Assembly: GCF_021347895.1 (NCBI RefSeq)
Contig: NC_067123.1
Coordinates: 40,168,027 to 40,232,026, forward strand
DNA length: 64,000 nucleotides
Source of the DNA: Acanthochromis polyacanthus
Taxonomy: Eukaryota; Chordata; Actinopteri; Pomacentridae
Direction: 5' to 3'
Shown here piece after piece: positions 1 through 11,148 of this stretch (the stretch's first letter is position 1; the number at the start of each line of letters is the position of its first letter). The position numbers were made by a program, and so were the translations under genes. The notes beneath the pieces were generated by a model. It searched no databases, was not told where the DNA came from, and saw only the letters and a list, made by a program, of their open reading frames with translations.

Positions 1-206
1 TTTGACATCCTCATCCAATCCATACAATCGAAGGTATTCCCCATAATTGGATCTTTATAGAGTAAAAAATCGGAAATGAATCGTTCCTGTAAATGTTTGC
101 AGCATCTCACATTGAGTTTCTGCAGTGGAAAGCAACCTAAGACGAACGGATTTTATGAAATATTGCCTTGATTAACCATGAGATGACCGAGACTGATTGA
201 CTCAAA

Positions 207-609
207 TAGGGCTGCAACTAATGACCTGTCAACGAATCGTCTGAGCACGATACATCATCAAAAGCGGAAGTGAGCACACAATGCAACAGAAATCAGCGTC
301 CGACCGGACTGCGGAACACGGACAGACGTCGGCGTGGCATCGTGCACGTATTATGTATGCACGATGCAGCGCCGACGTTCACGTTTAGATCCAGCTGTAT
401 AGTAAACGCTGACATCCATGTTTACGATAGATCACAAATGTCCGTGCTGCATCGTGCATACATAATACATGCATGATGCAGCACCAATGTCCGTCTGTGT
501 TCCGCGCTCCGGTCGGACGCTGATTTCTGTTGCATTGCCTGATCACTTCCGCTTTTGATGACGTATCGTGCTCAGACGATTAGTCGACGCGTCATTAGTT
601 GCAGCCCTA
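207..609. mobile_element. hAT-type MITE, almost wholly palindromic
   Basis: A 403-bp non-autonomous DNA transposon. Both ends read TAGGGCTGCAACTAATGA inward, and the similarity between the arms continues for well over 150 bp, including a shared GCGTCCGACCGG block. The element is flanked by the perfect 8-bp direct repeat GACTCAAA at 199-206 and 610-617, the duplication size expected of hAT transposases. The middle holds a second palindrome built on GCATCGTGCA. It encodes no transposase, so it would need one supplied elsewhere. A transcript through it would fold into a long hairpin. The open frames inside are not meaningful. Confidence 0.85.
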
Positions 610-617
610 GACTCAAA

Positions 618-1999
618 TACAAAAGCTAGAAGAACTCAACCAATCACAAATATGAAGCACAGCAAGAAAAAGTCAAAGTTCCTGGCCTTGGAGAAAGTAC
701 CGCCCCTGATCATGGACCTTTTTAAGGTAAAATTGTTTCCTCAGAAGCTAATTTAGAACCTGCACTGTGTGGGGAAATGCACTCCAAAGGTTCACGTTGA
801 GGAAAGTTCTTGTGGTGGAAATGCAGCTTCTGTGTAACCAATAAATAAAACCCCGCGGCTGTTTGCCTTTTATTTATTTATTTATTTTGCATTTTGTCTA
901 TCTTTTTCATATATGTCACTTAAAGTTAGATCACATCTGAAACCATTCGTGTCAAGGTAGATTTTTCATATTTTTTCTGCCTGTCTTCCTGTACCTGTGT
1001 GAATAATCTAGCAGGATTCTGGTCTTTACAGAGACAAACGAGGCGTTATTGTCAGATTGTAAATTCCTTTTATGTCGTCTTTTCAACTTTGATACGATTT
1101 TATGGCCAATTTTACACATAAACATTAATTTTCCACCACTGCGAAAGCATGTCAAGTCTTGGAGAGGAGAGTTATGCGTTTTTTTCCTGCACATGTTCTT
1201 ACTTTGAACTGGCTTCTTCAAGGATTTCTACTCAGGAACTGCATGGTTGGTTTGTCTCGTCAAAAAGGAGGTTGCAGTTGCAGTCAAACCCCCATTTGAC
1301 TACAGGTTTAAATAAATTACATGCACGGATGAGCACTTGGATTTTAAGAGCTCACTGATGCTCATTTCTGACTCTCACAGGGTTTCGACAAACTAACATT
1401 GAAGCACATTTTAAAGTTTTGAGTGAATATGAGAATGTGGAACTATTTACACCTCATGAGTTATTTCAGTGTGTAGGAACCATGGTAGTTCTTTAAAATG
1501 TCCTCCTATAGACGCCTCCCTGTCTCTGTGTATCATCTTCCTCAGCTCACCCCAAAGAGTTCCTATACAGGTGTTTGCACAGGCCTTAAAAGAAAAAAAA
1601 ACGAGGGCAAAAATCAATACGCTGCAAGGTTATTCGTTGTGGATGAGGACAGACAGAGGCCTGTGTGCACCGTCAGAAAGCCAGATCAACTCCACCAGAA
1701 AGTTTAAAAAAATAACAGAAGAAGAAATCATTAATTCATGGACATGTGAACGTAGAGTCCTACTGCAAACCTCTGCAGCATCATTATCTGGATGTATGTG
1801 TACACAAATGATGGAACAGTTGACAGTGATGCTCTGAAGGACTGCAGAGAACCTGGTCGACCCGTCTGGCTCTGACCAGGCCAGCGAGGAGGGTGTGAAC
1901 ATGGGATCTGAGTGGGTTAGAAAAATTTAAACACAGCAGAAATGAGCCAAGATCCTGCAGCCAGAGGAAGTCAGATGGCTATCTATATATTTATATATA
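618..1999. other. Unannotated stretch
   Basis: AT-rich single-copy-looking DNA. It contains a short TTTA run near 868-884. I see no recognisable exon, transposon end or RNA gene. Confidence 0.4.
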
Positions 2000-2333
2000 C
2001 AGTCATGGAAAATATGATTAGACCACCCTTGTTTTCTTCCATTTCTTATTAATTTCAATGCCTGGTACAACTAAAGGTACATTTGTTTGGACAAATGACA
2101 ATGTAGCATTAGAACACAGGAGTGATGGTTGCTGGAAATGTTCCTCTGTACCCCTATGGAGATATTCCATTAAAGATTTCCAGCTGGAATAGTCATTTAC
2201 CACATTAACATCTACACTGGATTCATCATTCATTCATTTAATGCTATCTTCATTGTAGAAAATGTAATGTTATCTTATTTTCTTTCAAAAATCAGGACAT
2301 TTCTATGTGACCCCAAACTTCTGAACGATAGTC
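2000..2333. mobile_element. Chimeric Tc1/mariner remnant
   Basis: The left end follows a TA dinucleotide (1998-1999) and starts CAGTCATGGAAAATATGATT, typical of one fish Tc1-like inverted repeat. The right end, ACCCCAAACTTCTGAACGAT followed by a degenerate TA, matches a different fish Tc1 terminus. The text changes from one family to the other near 2100, around ACAATGTAGCATTAGAACAC. No transposase frame remains. It is either a recombinant MITE or one Tc1 fragment inserted into another. Confidence 0.6.
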
Positions 2334-4049
2334 TACGTCTACACATAAACGTGTGAGTTTGTTGTTTTGCCTCCGAGCCGGTTATCGTTGCAAAGTCCTC
2401 CTGCATTATTTACGAGGCTGTCAAAGGACGTGGAGAGACGAAGGGACAGCACGAGAAAAACAGCTCGGGGTACTCACAATGCATTTGCAGAGCGAAGCTG
2501 AGCCTGGGACACGTCGCTCGCTGCCAGCTGAGCCCGGCCACGGCGGCTCAGCTGATTGCACCGATACAGAGAAAGACCCACGTTGGGGCTGATAGCAGGG
2601 CTGAGTGCAGGTATGGTAATACTGTGGAGCCCCCGCTGGGCCCAGTGAACATCCAATTTCTCTGGGCAGTCATTGAATGGAGATTGCAGCAGCATTACAG
2701 GCATCATCATACAGACTTCTAAGCCTTTTCCATTATTGTTATGATTATTAACAATAAGGGCAGTAATGGCATACAACAGACTCAATTCTATGATGCATGT
2801 GGCTCCTTTTCAGTGTGCCGTCACACAGCCATTGATTTCAACTCTGCAGCGACTAAAGCTACAGTTTGGTTCTTTCTGGTGAGAGCTGTCATTCTACATC
2901 AACACACCCTTCAGAAAAGTAAAGTTACACAATTCAACCCTGCAAGTTAGCTCAGGTGGGGTCGCTCCTGCCGCAACATGCAACAAAACCTTTATGACAG
3001 GGCACGGCATGGGAACGCGCAGCCCTGCCTGCTGCTGCTGCTGTCATTTACACCATTTCATACGGTCCCCTTCAACGCCTGCATCCACTTAGAATTCAAG
3101 TTCCTGTTGTCTCTAACCAGCCTCTGTTGAACCAAGATGGACTTCAGAGTCTATCAGTGTCAAAAACCAAGTCTGCTAAACACATACTGCATTAAACCGT
3201 CCCACATAACTGAGCTGACATCAATTTATTTGCATTAAATTCATCTCTGAGGTAAATATTAGCTTTGACTGATGTGTGCGCGACAAAATCCTGTCAAGTG
3301 AAGTCACGTGCTGTAGTGTAAGACATCACTTTAGCTGAAATGTTGAACTTGCTGTCTACATTTGACCCTCACCTGTTCACGTCTGTTTGCTTTATGTGAT
3401 TGTGAATGAAGTTATGGCACCTCTCATGTCTGTTTTTGGAGTGATGAGCCAATATTCCGTCAATAATCAGGAGTCTGGAACGATTTGTAGACGTGAGATT
3501 AGGGCTGATCTTCAGCGCACAGTCAGAGGTTTTAGTGTAGAGAAGCTGCTGTAGTAACTAATGTCACTAATTTACTGCTAGATTTGGTTTGTATATCCAC
3601 AAAACCAATAAGTTTAACTTGATTCCTCTCAATTCAGGCTGCAGCTGTATTGTGCATATATTTGTTATCATATATAGTGGATTAAACAAAGCCTTGAGGC
3701 ATTTCAGTTATCAAATTACTCGAAGAGACATTGCCGCCCTACTTTCAATTCTATTCAATTCAGATATGAGATTAAATACTGAAGCTGTTTGTCAACCAAA
3801 CTGTTTGTCAGTTGTAAAAGACACTCCTCTGAAGACTGCAATAGCAATAATCCTAACAGAACCTCAAACTCCTCAAAATGGTTCTTAGAAGAATGTTTCT
3901 GAGTGACATCTGCTACAAGAGTTTCTTAATGAACCATTTCAAAGTCAAAAGGTTCCTCGAGACTCTTCTACTTACAACAGTCCATTAAACACGCTGCTGC
4001 AAAGATAATCAAACAGTAACTCAATCATTGTTCCCTGTTTTAATATAAA
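2334..4049. other. Unannotated stretch
   Basis: No supported gene. A short (CTG)n run lies near 3030. The text around 3880-3970 with repeated GGTTC motifs resembles an old degenerate repeat, but I cannot place its ends. Confidence 0.35.
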
Positions 4050-4057
4050 TAACATAT

Positions 4058-4406
4058 CCATCCATCCTCTATCTACTGCTTCATCCTCACTAGGGTCATG
4101 GGGGGTGCTGGAGCCTATCCCAGCTGACTCAGGTGAAGGCAGGGGACACCCTGGACAGGTCACCAGTCTGTCACAGGGCTACATATACAGACACACAATC
4201 ACACCTACGGACAATTTAGAGTAACCAATTAACCTCAGCATGTTTTTGGACTGTGGGAGGAAGCCGGAGTACCCGGAGAAAACCCACGCATGCACAGGGA
4301 GAACATGCAAACTCCATGCAGAAAGATCCCAGGCCGGGATTTGAACCGGGATCTTCTTGCTGCAAGGAGAAAGTGCTAACCACTACTCCAATGTGCAGCC
4401 CATAAC
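4058..4406 (-). mobile_element. tRNA-derived SINE, V-SINE-like
   Basis: A 349-bp SINE on the minus strand with perfect 8-bp direct repeats TAACATAT at 4050-4057 and 4407-4414. Its head is tRNA-like: a degenerate A box (AGTGGTTAGCAC, about 4373-4384) and a B box GGTTCAAATCCC (4336-4347), the internal RNA polymerase III promoter. Downstream is the block around GTTTGCATGTTCTCCCTGTG and CTCCGGGTACTCCGGCTTCC, which I recognise as the conserved central domain shared by vertebrate V-SINEs such as zebrafish DANA. The tail ends in a short GGAT repeat. It depends on a partner LINE for mobility. Confidence 0.85.
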
Positions 4407-4414
4407 TAACATAT

Positions 4415-6177
4415 ATATCAGCCAATATGCTGACTCCATAAAACTGGCATTGGTCCAAAAGTCTAGTGTTGGTTTGGTTCTTTATTTTCTCATTTTACAT
4501 TCATACAGTAAGATGTGACGGTTGGGCAGCGTAGTATTTGTCCTACCGTTTCTCTGCTGTGATTGGACAGCTGATTAGTACAGGTTTTTACCCAAAGTTA
4601 AGCATTTTCTCCTCTTAGCAGCTAGAAAAAAACAGAACAGCACAAAAATGGTGCTCTGTGCCCTTTTAGGCGTGATTCAGTGAACAGAGCCTCCAACCAC
4701 AGTCATCGAGAGAAAAATACGCCAGAAATGATATAAAGATACAAGACTATGATGTCAAATGCCTGAAGTTTAGTTCTTCCAAAGTCAATCGACAGCCTGG
4801 ACTTCTATATTTGATCTCACTAGAGGAGGTCGGTTGATTTGTTTGGACTCCACGCTGGCAGGACGACAGGTCAGCAAACTGTGTCCGGTACACAAGAGAG
4901 GCAAAGGGACTTTTGTTTCCAGGCTCCGGTTTGCTTTTAATCAGTCAGTGTGAACCTTAGCAATCCAAACAGTACAATAAAAGCAAAGTCACCTCAAATA
5001 AAACCTCCGAGCAGAAGCCCTGCATCGCTGTGAGGTGTCGTTTCCACTGGAAGTTGAATCAAACATATAGGAGCTGTAATCTGACACGACACTGGAGAGG
5101 CTTCCTGCTGCTGCTTCAGGACAGGAAAGCTGGACAGCACACGAATGTCAATAGGAAGGTTTAAAAAAAAAAAGGCTCAGAATCCAAACAGGCAACATGT
5201 ATCATTAAACTTTTAAAGGTCTGTCCGAACAAGAGCCAAAACTGTCAACAGCTTTGATATTCCAGTGCAGCCATGGGTGGGGTGGGGTGGGGGGGGATCC
5301 AGAGCGAAAGCTGAACTGTTTGAAGTCAGATGGATTCACGGTGGCCGAAACCTCCCTGTGTGCTCTGTTCTGTCCAGCTGAGACTGGCTCTCATCTGGAC
5401 GTTTACAAAGAAGTGTGGAGAACTCCAGCATGATATCAGTCTGAATAAAACTCCAGATCTGCCTGAACATTAAAACCACTGACAGCAGAAGTGAGTGACA
5501 TCGATGTAGTTACCATGGACGATTCTGCTGGGAAACTGGCTGGCATGTACCACCCACATACTCTGCAAAAACTGAAACAGAAACAACTTGAGGAACATGA
5601 CAAAGAGCCAAAAGCGTCGACACAACACAGCTTCCAAACTCTGCAGATCTCATTCGAAACAAACAGCAGCAGGAAGCGCCGGATCAAGCCTGACCCACAG
5701 AGTCAGGGTTCAGAGTTTCCTCTACATTCATTTAGGAGCAAATTTATTTCTTTCTTTTCCTCTTTTTTTTCATTATTGCAAACACACCACTGTCGCATTT
5801 CTCCACCTTCACAGCAGAGTCCTGCACTGGTTCAGGTACTCATGAGTACCAAGGTAACATACAGATTACTATCTTGCTCAGTATCTACTCTTTAGGGGGT
5901 TCGTGCGACGTTAATTACTCGTGAGAGTGTGGCCTTGAAAGTCACACATCCAGCATCCAGGCAGCAGGTCAGAGAGTCAGAGGAGTGTCGTCTTGGAAAA
6001 CAGGGCAGCGACTTACCGGAGAAAAGTTATTAGCTTAAGATAAATCATAATAGATTTTACAAGTTAAATAGACATTTGCAAAATATTGATTTCCAGCTTA
6101 CGTAGCGTCTCGGTCGCTTCAGTTAATTGGCCCGATGCTAACCCAGTGTCCATAACGTGAGTAAACTACTGATAGCA
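4415..6177. other. Unannotated stretch with a G-rich tract
   Basis: No supported gene. It holds a poly(A) run near 5162-5174, the G-rich tract listed separately, and a T-rich run near 5757-5772. Open frames at 5491-5895 show no domain and overlap on both strands. Confidence 0.35.
5275..5296 (+). repeat. G-rich tract with G-quadruplex potential
   Basis: Four or more runs of three to eight G separated by single T residues, in the pattern GGGTGGGGTGGGG, on the plus strand. The spacing satisfies the usual G-quadruplex rule. No adjacent promoter is evident. Confidence 0.6.
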
Positions 6178-6181
6178 TTAA

Positions 6182-6541
6182 CCCTTAAAAAGCCGGACCG
6201 AGTATACTGGTTCCTGCTTACTCGAACACACAGCCGAAACCAAACATTCTCGGCTCAACACGTGTGACTTGTTTATGATTGCTAATTAACATAAAATATG
6301 CACACGTCCGTATGTTTAAGTCGATATAAACATTGGCCCCAAATTTGCTTATTTCAAACGATAAAGCTGTATGAGTCGTTATAACGAAGCCGCAATTATG
6401 AAGCTCTTATTGGGGCCGCGTACCGGACGAAATTCAATATGAACGTCTATGACAATGCTACCTCGCAAGACTTGATCGATATTTTTATGGATTAGGTAGT
6501 TTTAGTATATGTACTTCTCCAGAAACATGGCCTTGTAAGGG
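6182..6541. mobile_element. piggyBac-type MITE in a TTAA site
   Basis: A 360-bp element flanked on both sides by TTAA (6178-6181 and 6542-6545), the exact target used by piggyBac transposases. The ends are CCCTTAAAAAGCC and, reversed, CCCTTACAAGGCC, 11 of 13 identical, and begin with the CCC usual for this superfamily. The interior is unrelated between arms and has no transposase frame. Confidence 0.8.
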
Positions 6542-6545
6542 TTAA

Positions 6546-8632
6546 GCTAATATTAACACCATGATGTAACAACTGTTGACTGCATTTTCAGATGAGCTCG
6601 TTCAAATCAAATCAGTTTTATTTTTTTATTTTATTATTTTTACATTCAGCCTTTAGAAAGCTATTTTTAACTGGTCATTCAATAAATAGGCTGTACAAGT
6701 AAAATCCGCAGTCAAGTGTTTACGCTGCCACGCCTCCCAGAGAGCCTGCCGCCGCCGCTGAAAACAATCAGAGAGGAAACACTGAAGGGTTACAGAACCC
6801 AAAGGTGCCACAAGACACCCTTACAAGTCCCATGTCCATGACCCGAAAAATCAGAGTTGTTCTGGAAGCACAAGGGGAAGCTAAACGATATTAGACAGTC
6901 GATACTGAGAGGATACCGATATGACATACAGCATATTTTTAGGAATGTAGGACAGGATAAATCTGTAATAGCAGGTAAAACGCAAGAAGAAAGGAAAAAA
7001 CAAGTCAGAGAGTTACACAAAGTTAATACACAGTTGTAAACAAAAATTTAAATATTGTAAAAAACATATAGTTGTGTTAATTGAAGTCTTGCGTTTCCAG
7101 TAATTAATTGAAATCTTCATTTTCTGGGATGGAATCATTGAAACATGCATCTTTGCCACATGAACGATCATGCTCTTTAGTTCTTTCAAAATGTATTATC
7201 GGTTTTCTGGAAATATGACAAAATCTGCCGGGTCAAAAATATCCACGCAGCGACTTAAATGATCCGTTCTGGTGATGTAGGCAGTTGTCTTTTTAAAGAT
7301 ACAGCTGTGACTGTACAGACAAACATAATACAGCCCTATTTGTCACACTATCCACACCGGCCCTCTTGCCACCTCACAATTCACATTTAACATCCCAACG
7401 CCTCTCTGATGAATAATGTCCATGAGCTCCTCTGGGCCACGAGCCACCAAGGTCCAGTCTGGTTTTACATGAAGGGATCGGCTCACTGGTCATCCCAAAT
7501 CACCTTTAATTGGATATGTTGGTATGTATTCATGCCTGGTTGCAGGAAAAGTCATCAAATTTTAATGTATTCGTGCTTTTTTTTTGAAGAATATTTAAAA
7601 TTACTATGAGACTGAAGGATATAAAGTGATTAATTAGGATTTACTTCACATTATTCCACTCTCTCACTGTAAATGTTTGGGGAACAATGGAGTATTAGAA
7701 TTGCTGCAGGGCTATCAGTGCACCGCCAACGTGCACAAAACCCCCGAGCTTCATCAGCAGCGACACAGGCGCAGGTAAACAAACCCTGAACAATTATCGA
7801 ATTGTTATTGGTCTCTTTACTCGGAAATGCCTTAAATAGTGTGGGCTAAGCAACAGGGAGACAAAGTGTAAATTGTCTTTTGTTTAATAAAGGCCCAGTC
7901 ATTTTCAATAACATTTCTTTAATTCCCTCCTGAGCTCCCCCTGAAGAGAAATTGCTTTCCTACAACAAGGCGCTCATTGATTTGCTGCACCTTTCCGCTA
8001 ATTGGGAAACCGCACTGAATCCGGGGCGACTGTACTCGATGTTCACAAAGAGACGCCACAAATACTGGTGGGGAGTGGTGCAGGAGCTGAGGCAATTAGT
8101 AAAACAACAAAACAAAGGTTTGGGACTCAAAGCATTATCTGCATACTTTGTGAACCTAAAAAGTGACAGAACAGTCACGGCATTTGGGGGGAACTGTCTC
8201 CCGGCTTTCAGAGTTTTCAGGGAAGTTCCTCAAAGGCCGGACTTTTAACTTTCTTGTTGGCTTACGTGTTCGGAGTGTTACAGTTGAAGATTCGAGTCTT
8301 ACATCACCGCTATTACAAGCACAGAGTAGAAAGCAGGAGGTAAAGGTCAAAGCCGCAGGAACGTGATGATGTTCCTGTTGTCGCCAAATGGCAAAAAGTA
8401 TCAAGAGTATGAAGAGGAAAGAAGCAAATGAAGGAACATAGAGAAAGGAGATAGAAGAGAGAGAATCACTGATTAGTTTTAATGTGCTCATAAACAAAAA
8501 GCAACTGAAGCTCTGCGGTCTAGTGGCAGCAGTGTAAAATGAAAATAAACGCTCAGTTTTTTCACTGGAAAAAACAGTAAAGAGCAAACTGAAGAGGGGA
8601 AGTTGGTGCACTCTCAGATCGTTTGGTGATCA
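6546..8632. other. Unannotated stretch, possible conserved non-coding DNA
   Basis: Near 6600 the string TCAAATCAAATCAGTTTTAT resembles the reversed tail of a fish LINE. The segment 7800-8060 is free of low complexity and has the balanced, TAATT-containing texture often seen in conserved vertebrate enhancers. An open frame at 7952-8248 starts at TTG and matches no family I know, so I do not call it a gene. Confidence 0.3.
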
Positions 8633-8682
8633 GGATGAGGCGCCAAAAAAAAAAAAAGAAAAAAAAAAAGGATGAGGCGCCA
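8633..8682 (+). repeat. Poly(A) tract bounded by 13-bp direct repeats
   Basis: GGATGAGGCGCCA occurs at 8633-8645 and again at 8670-8682, with only an A-rich tract, interrupted by one G, between them. This is the footprint left when a LINE machinery inserts little more than a poly(A) tail. A simple slippage duplication is the alternative. Confidence 0.65.
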
Positions 8683-8942
8683 TCAAAAAGTAGAGGAAAA
8701 AGTCATTTTGCATGAATGTGATGCAACATAGTCAAAACATGCAAAAGGAGCCAGCAGTAACCCTCAAGACATCATGCAAACACCATCAGAACCTGTGTTT
8801 TTGTGAACACCAGCAGCTGAAGGACCTACAAAAGCAGCACCATGCCAAAGTTAGCAAAGATCTCCGTCAACAAGTCTAGGATGAATCAACAACAACAACA
8901 AACGGCGTCGACCCAGAGACCAAACAACAATCGTCAGGTCAG

Positions 8943-8978
8943 TCAGGAGCATCAGGAGCATCAGGAGCATCAGGAGCA
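8943..8978 (+). repeat. Short 9-bp tandem repeat
   Basis: Four copies of TCAGGAGCA in tandem. On the minus strand it reads as a short repeated Ala-Pro-Asp peptide, with nothing to suggest it is translated. Confidence 0.7.
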
Positions 8979-9356
8979 CGCTGTTTTAGTGAATTTATCA
9001 TGAATTTGTCTTCCGAGTTCCACTGTAACGTCCTGTGCATGTGAAGGAGAACACTCATATGACCTGAACTGCAGCGCGACAACACCATAACCATGCTCCC
9101 ACTCACAGCACATCGACCATTCAGGGGTTTTTCAGCACAATCATCAAAATCACTGCTGTCTACCTGCACCTGCCACGACTTCTTCCTTCAAGTTGAAGGG
9201 TCTTTGTTCTGACACAGAAAAGGAGATCACATCACAGAGGATGTTTGACCCTGATACAAGACTTCATCGATGTCGTCACACAAGGACACAACGACCAAGT
9301 TTAAATCTGTTTTTCACTTTTAAATGGCACAGCACATTTCGATCACACCTTGCACA

Positions 9357-9389
9357 CATCCATCCATCATCCATCCATCCATCCATCCT
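9357..9389 (+). repeat. (CCAT)n microsatellite
   Basis: About seven copies of CCAT with one shortened unit. It lies in unannotated DNA just before hAT copy A. Confidence 0.85.
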
Positions 9390-9544
9390 TTTCATTTTGC
9401 TTAACGAGGGCTAAGCCGTGTATTCCAAACATCGCTCTTCCTGTTACGTCTAGAGGATCCCTAAACAGTCCTGAACAACGCCCACATTACTGCTAATCCG
9501 GTACACTCTGTGGACTTGGAGATTCATTCTATTGTCAGTCACGT

Positions 9545-10760
9545 TAATATAAATCATTTCTAGACCATGACAAGTGGTTTAGATCCTAAAGCAAAACACC
9601 AGACTGTTCATTGTCATTTTGTGTCTATTTTTTGTTATATTTTGTCTTGTTTTTGTTGTTTTTTGTCTTATTTTTGTCGTTTATCTCATGTTTTTGTCGT
9701 TCTGTGTTTCCTTTTTGTCTCGCTTGTGTTATTTGTCTTATTTTTGTCACTTTGTGTTTTGCTTTATTAGATGTGTCATTGGTGGGGTTTTTTTGTCTCA
9801 TGTCTTGTTTCGATAGTCTATTTTCTTTTAGTTGTTTTGTTTCTCCCATTTGTCATTTTTAGTCTTGTGTCATTTGTGTAATGTTTTTGTCTAGTTTCTG
9901 TCATTTGTCCATTTTTTGTTTAGTTTAGTTTATTTAAAAGGACAATGTGCAGTAACATTAAAAAGATGCCTGCACCAGATTTAGCACGAAGCTAATTTCC
10001 ATCTGCAGTCCTTTGCACAATAAAAATACATAACACTAACAGGTAATAAAATATTGCAGTCATAAAGATGGCATACAACATAGAATACAATACAAATATT
10101 ACATTAAAAACACATAAAATTCATAATAAAATACACATGAAATTCATAGAGAACAAAAAAAATGCACAAAAAATGCAGAATAGTCAAAATGTAAGATAAT
10201 AATGTGTAACAGCTTTACTATTACTGTCTGCTCCATATTTTAGTGAGTGCAAAACTGATGCTCTAAAAGCCAATTTTTGACCTCACGTGAAAAAGTTGTG
10301 ACTTTTTTGTCAAATTTTTTTGTCTCGTTTCATGTCGTTTGTCTCGTTTTTATTTTGCGTTTTGTTTTTTGTCATTTTGGATTTGAGTTTTGGAATATTC
10401 TGTCTTGTTTTTGTTGATTTTCTTTTGCCTTTTTTGCCCTTTTGATCATAAAGTAAATCCTCCATGGTTCAGTTCCAGGTGACTAAATGTTGTGTTCCTT
10501 TGTAGACACTCTGTGATCTGGAAGTTTAATGTGGAAATGATGAACTGAGGATGAATACTGCTGAAATAGCATTTAGTTTTCTTGATATATTTCAGGTTGT
10601 TCATAAAGTTTAGCTAAAAAAAAAGACAATTGATTAAATGTGAACATTTTCAGAATGTATTTTTGGCACTTAAATAAAAGAAACATTTGGAGTTGTCATT
10701 AGGATCTATAGGTTATCATGCTGTGATTTTACTGGAGATTAGATGGGTTGAATGTGGAAT
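9545..10760 (+). mobile_element. hAT-array family, copy A (5'-truncated)
   Basis: It begins inside the conserved left flank at ATCATTTCTAGACCATGACA, so the left inverted repeat is missing. It then runs through the TTTTGTC array (9605-9912 and 10305-10440) into the conserved right flank (CCAGGTGACTAAATGTTGTG). It fades at GGGTTGAATGTGGAAT without the right terminal repeat. The array is split by a LINE-like insertion, listed separately. There is no coding capacity. Confidence 0.8.
9918..10300 (-). mobile_element. LINE 3' fragment nested in copy A
   Basis: Read on the minus strand, this ends in GCACATTGTCCTTTTAAATA followed by the tandem tail AAACT-AAACT, the short 3' repeat tail of a fish non-LTR retrotransposon. 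It splits the TTTTGTC array in two, so it is a later insertion. Only the 3' end is present, with no reverse transcriptase frame. I cannot name the family. Confidence 0.55.
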
Positions 10761-11139
10761 CGCTGTACAATTCTTTCGAAGGTGGAAAAACCTGTTCTCG
10801 GGGCTTTTAGCTGTGAACAGAGAAACTGCATGAGTACCAATCTCTCCAGTCAGCTGCCAACGCCCTGATGTATCCTTGAGCTATGCAGTAAACCCTCAGC
10901 TTCTCATGTGCAGCTGCTCTTTGTTCATCTGAAGAAGACTGCACACATGTGAACTTGGTCGTTCTGCAAAAGAAGTCTTCCCACACCTGATCGATCACGG
11001 ATGCTGTCGTTATTTTGGCGTCGTTCTGCACCGGTCTGAAGGCTGAAGCAATTACAGTCAGACAATGGGTAGAAGCCGCACACATGTTGCCTTGGTTATA
11101 AGAACACGGCTCACACTGCCTCGTTTCAACGTGAATCTT
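10761..11139. other. Unannotated stretch
   Basis: An open frame runs on the minus strand at 10807-11085 but has no motif I recognise. No splice-site context is convincing. Confidence 0.3.
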
Positions 11140-11148
11140 ATGTCAAGC

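Noticed and set aside
4336..4406. tRNA gene on the minus strand
   Set aside because: Same reasoning: the tRNA-like part continues into a V-SINE-like central domain and the whole is flanked by TAACATAT.
7952..8248. A 98-codon plus-strand protein
   Set aside because: It starts at TTG, matches no family I recognise, and has overlapping frames on the other strand. More likely non-coding.
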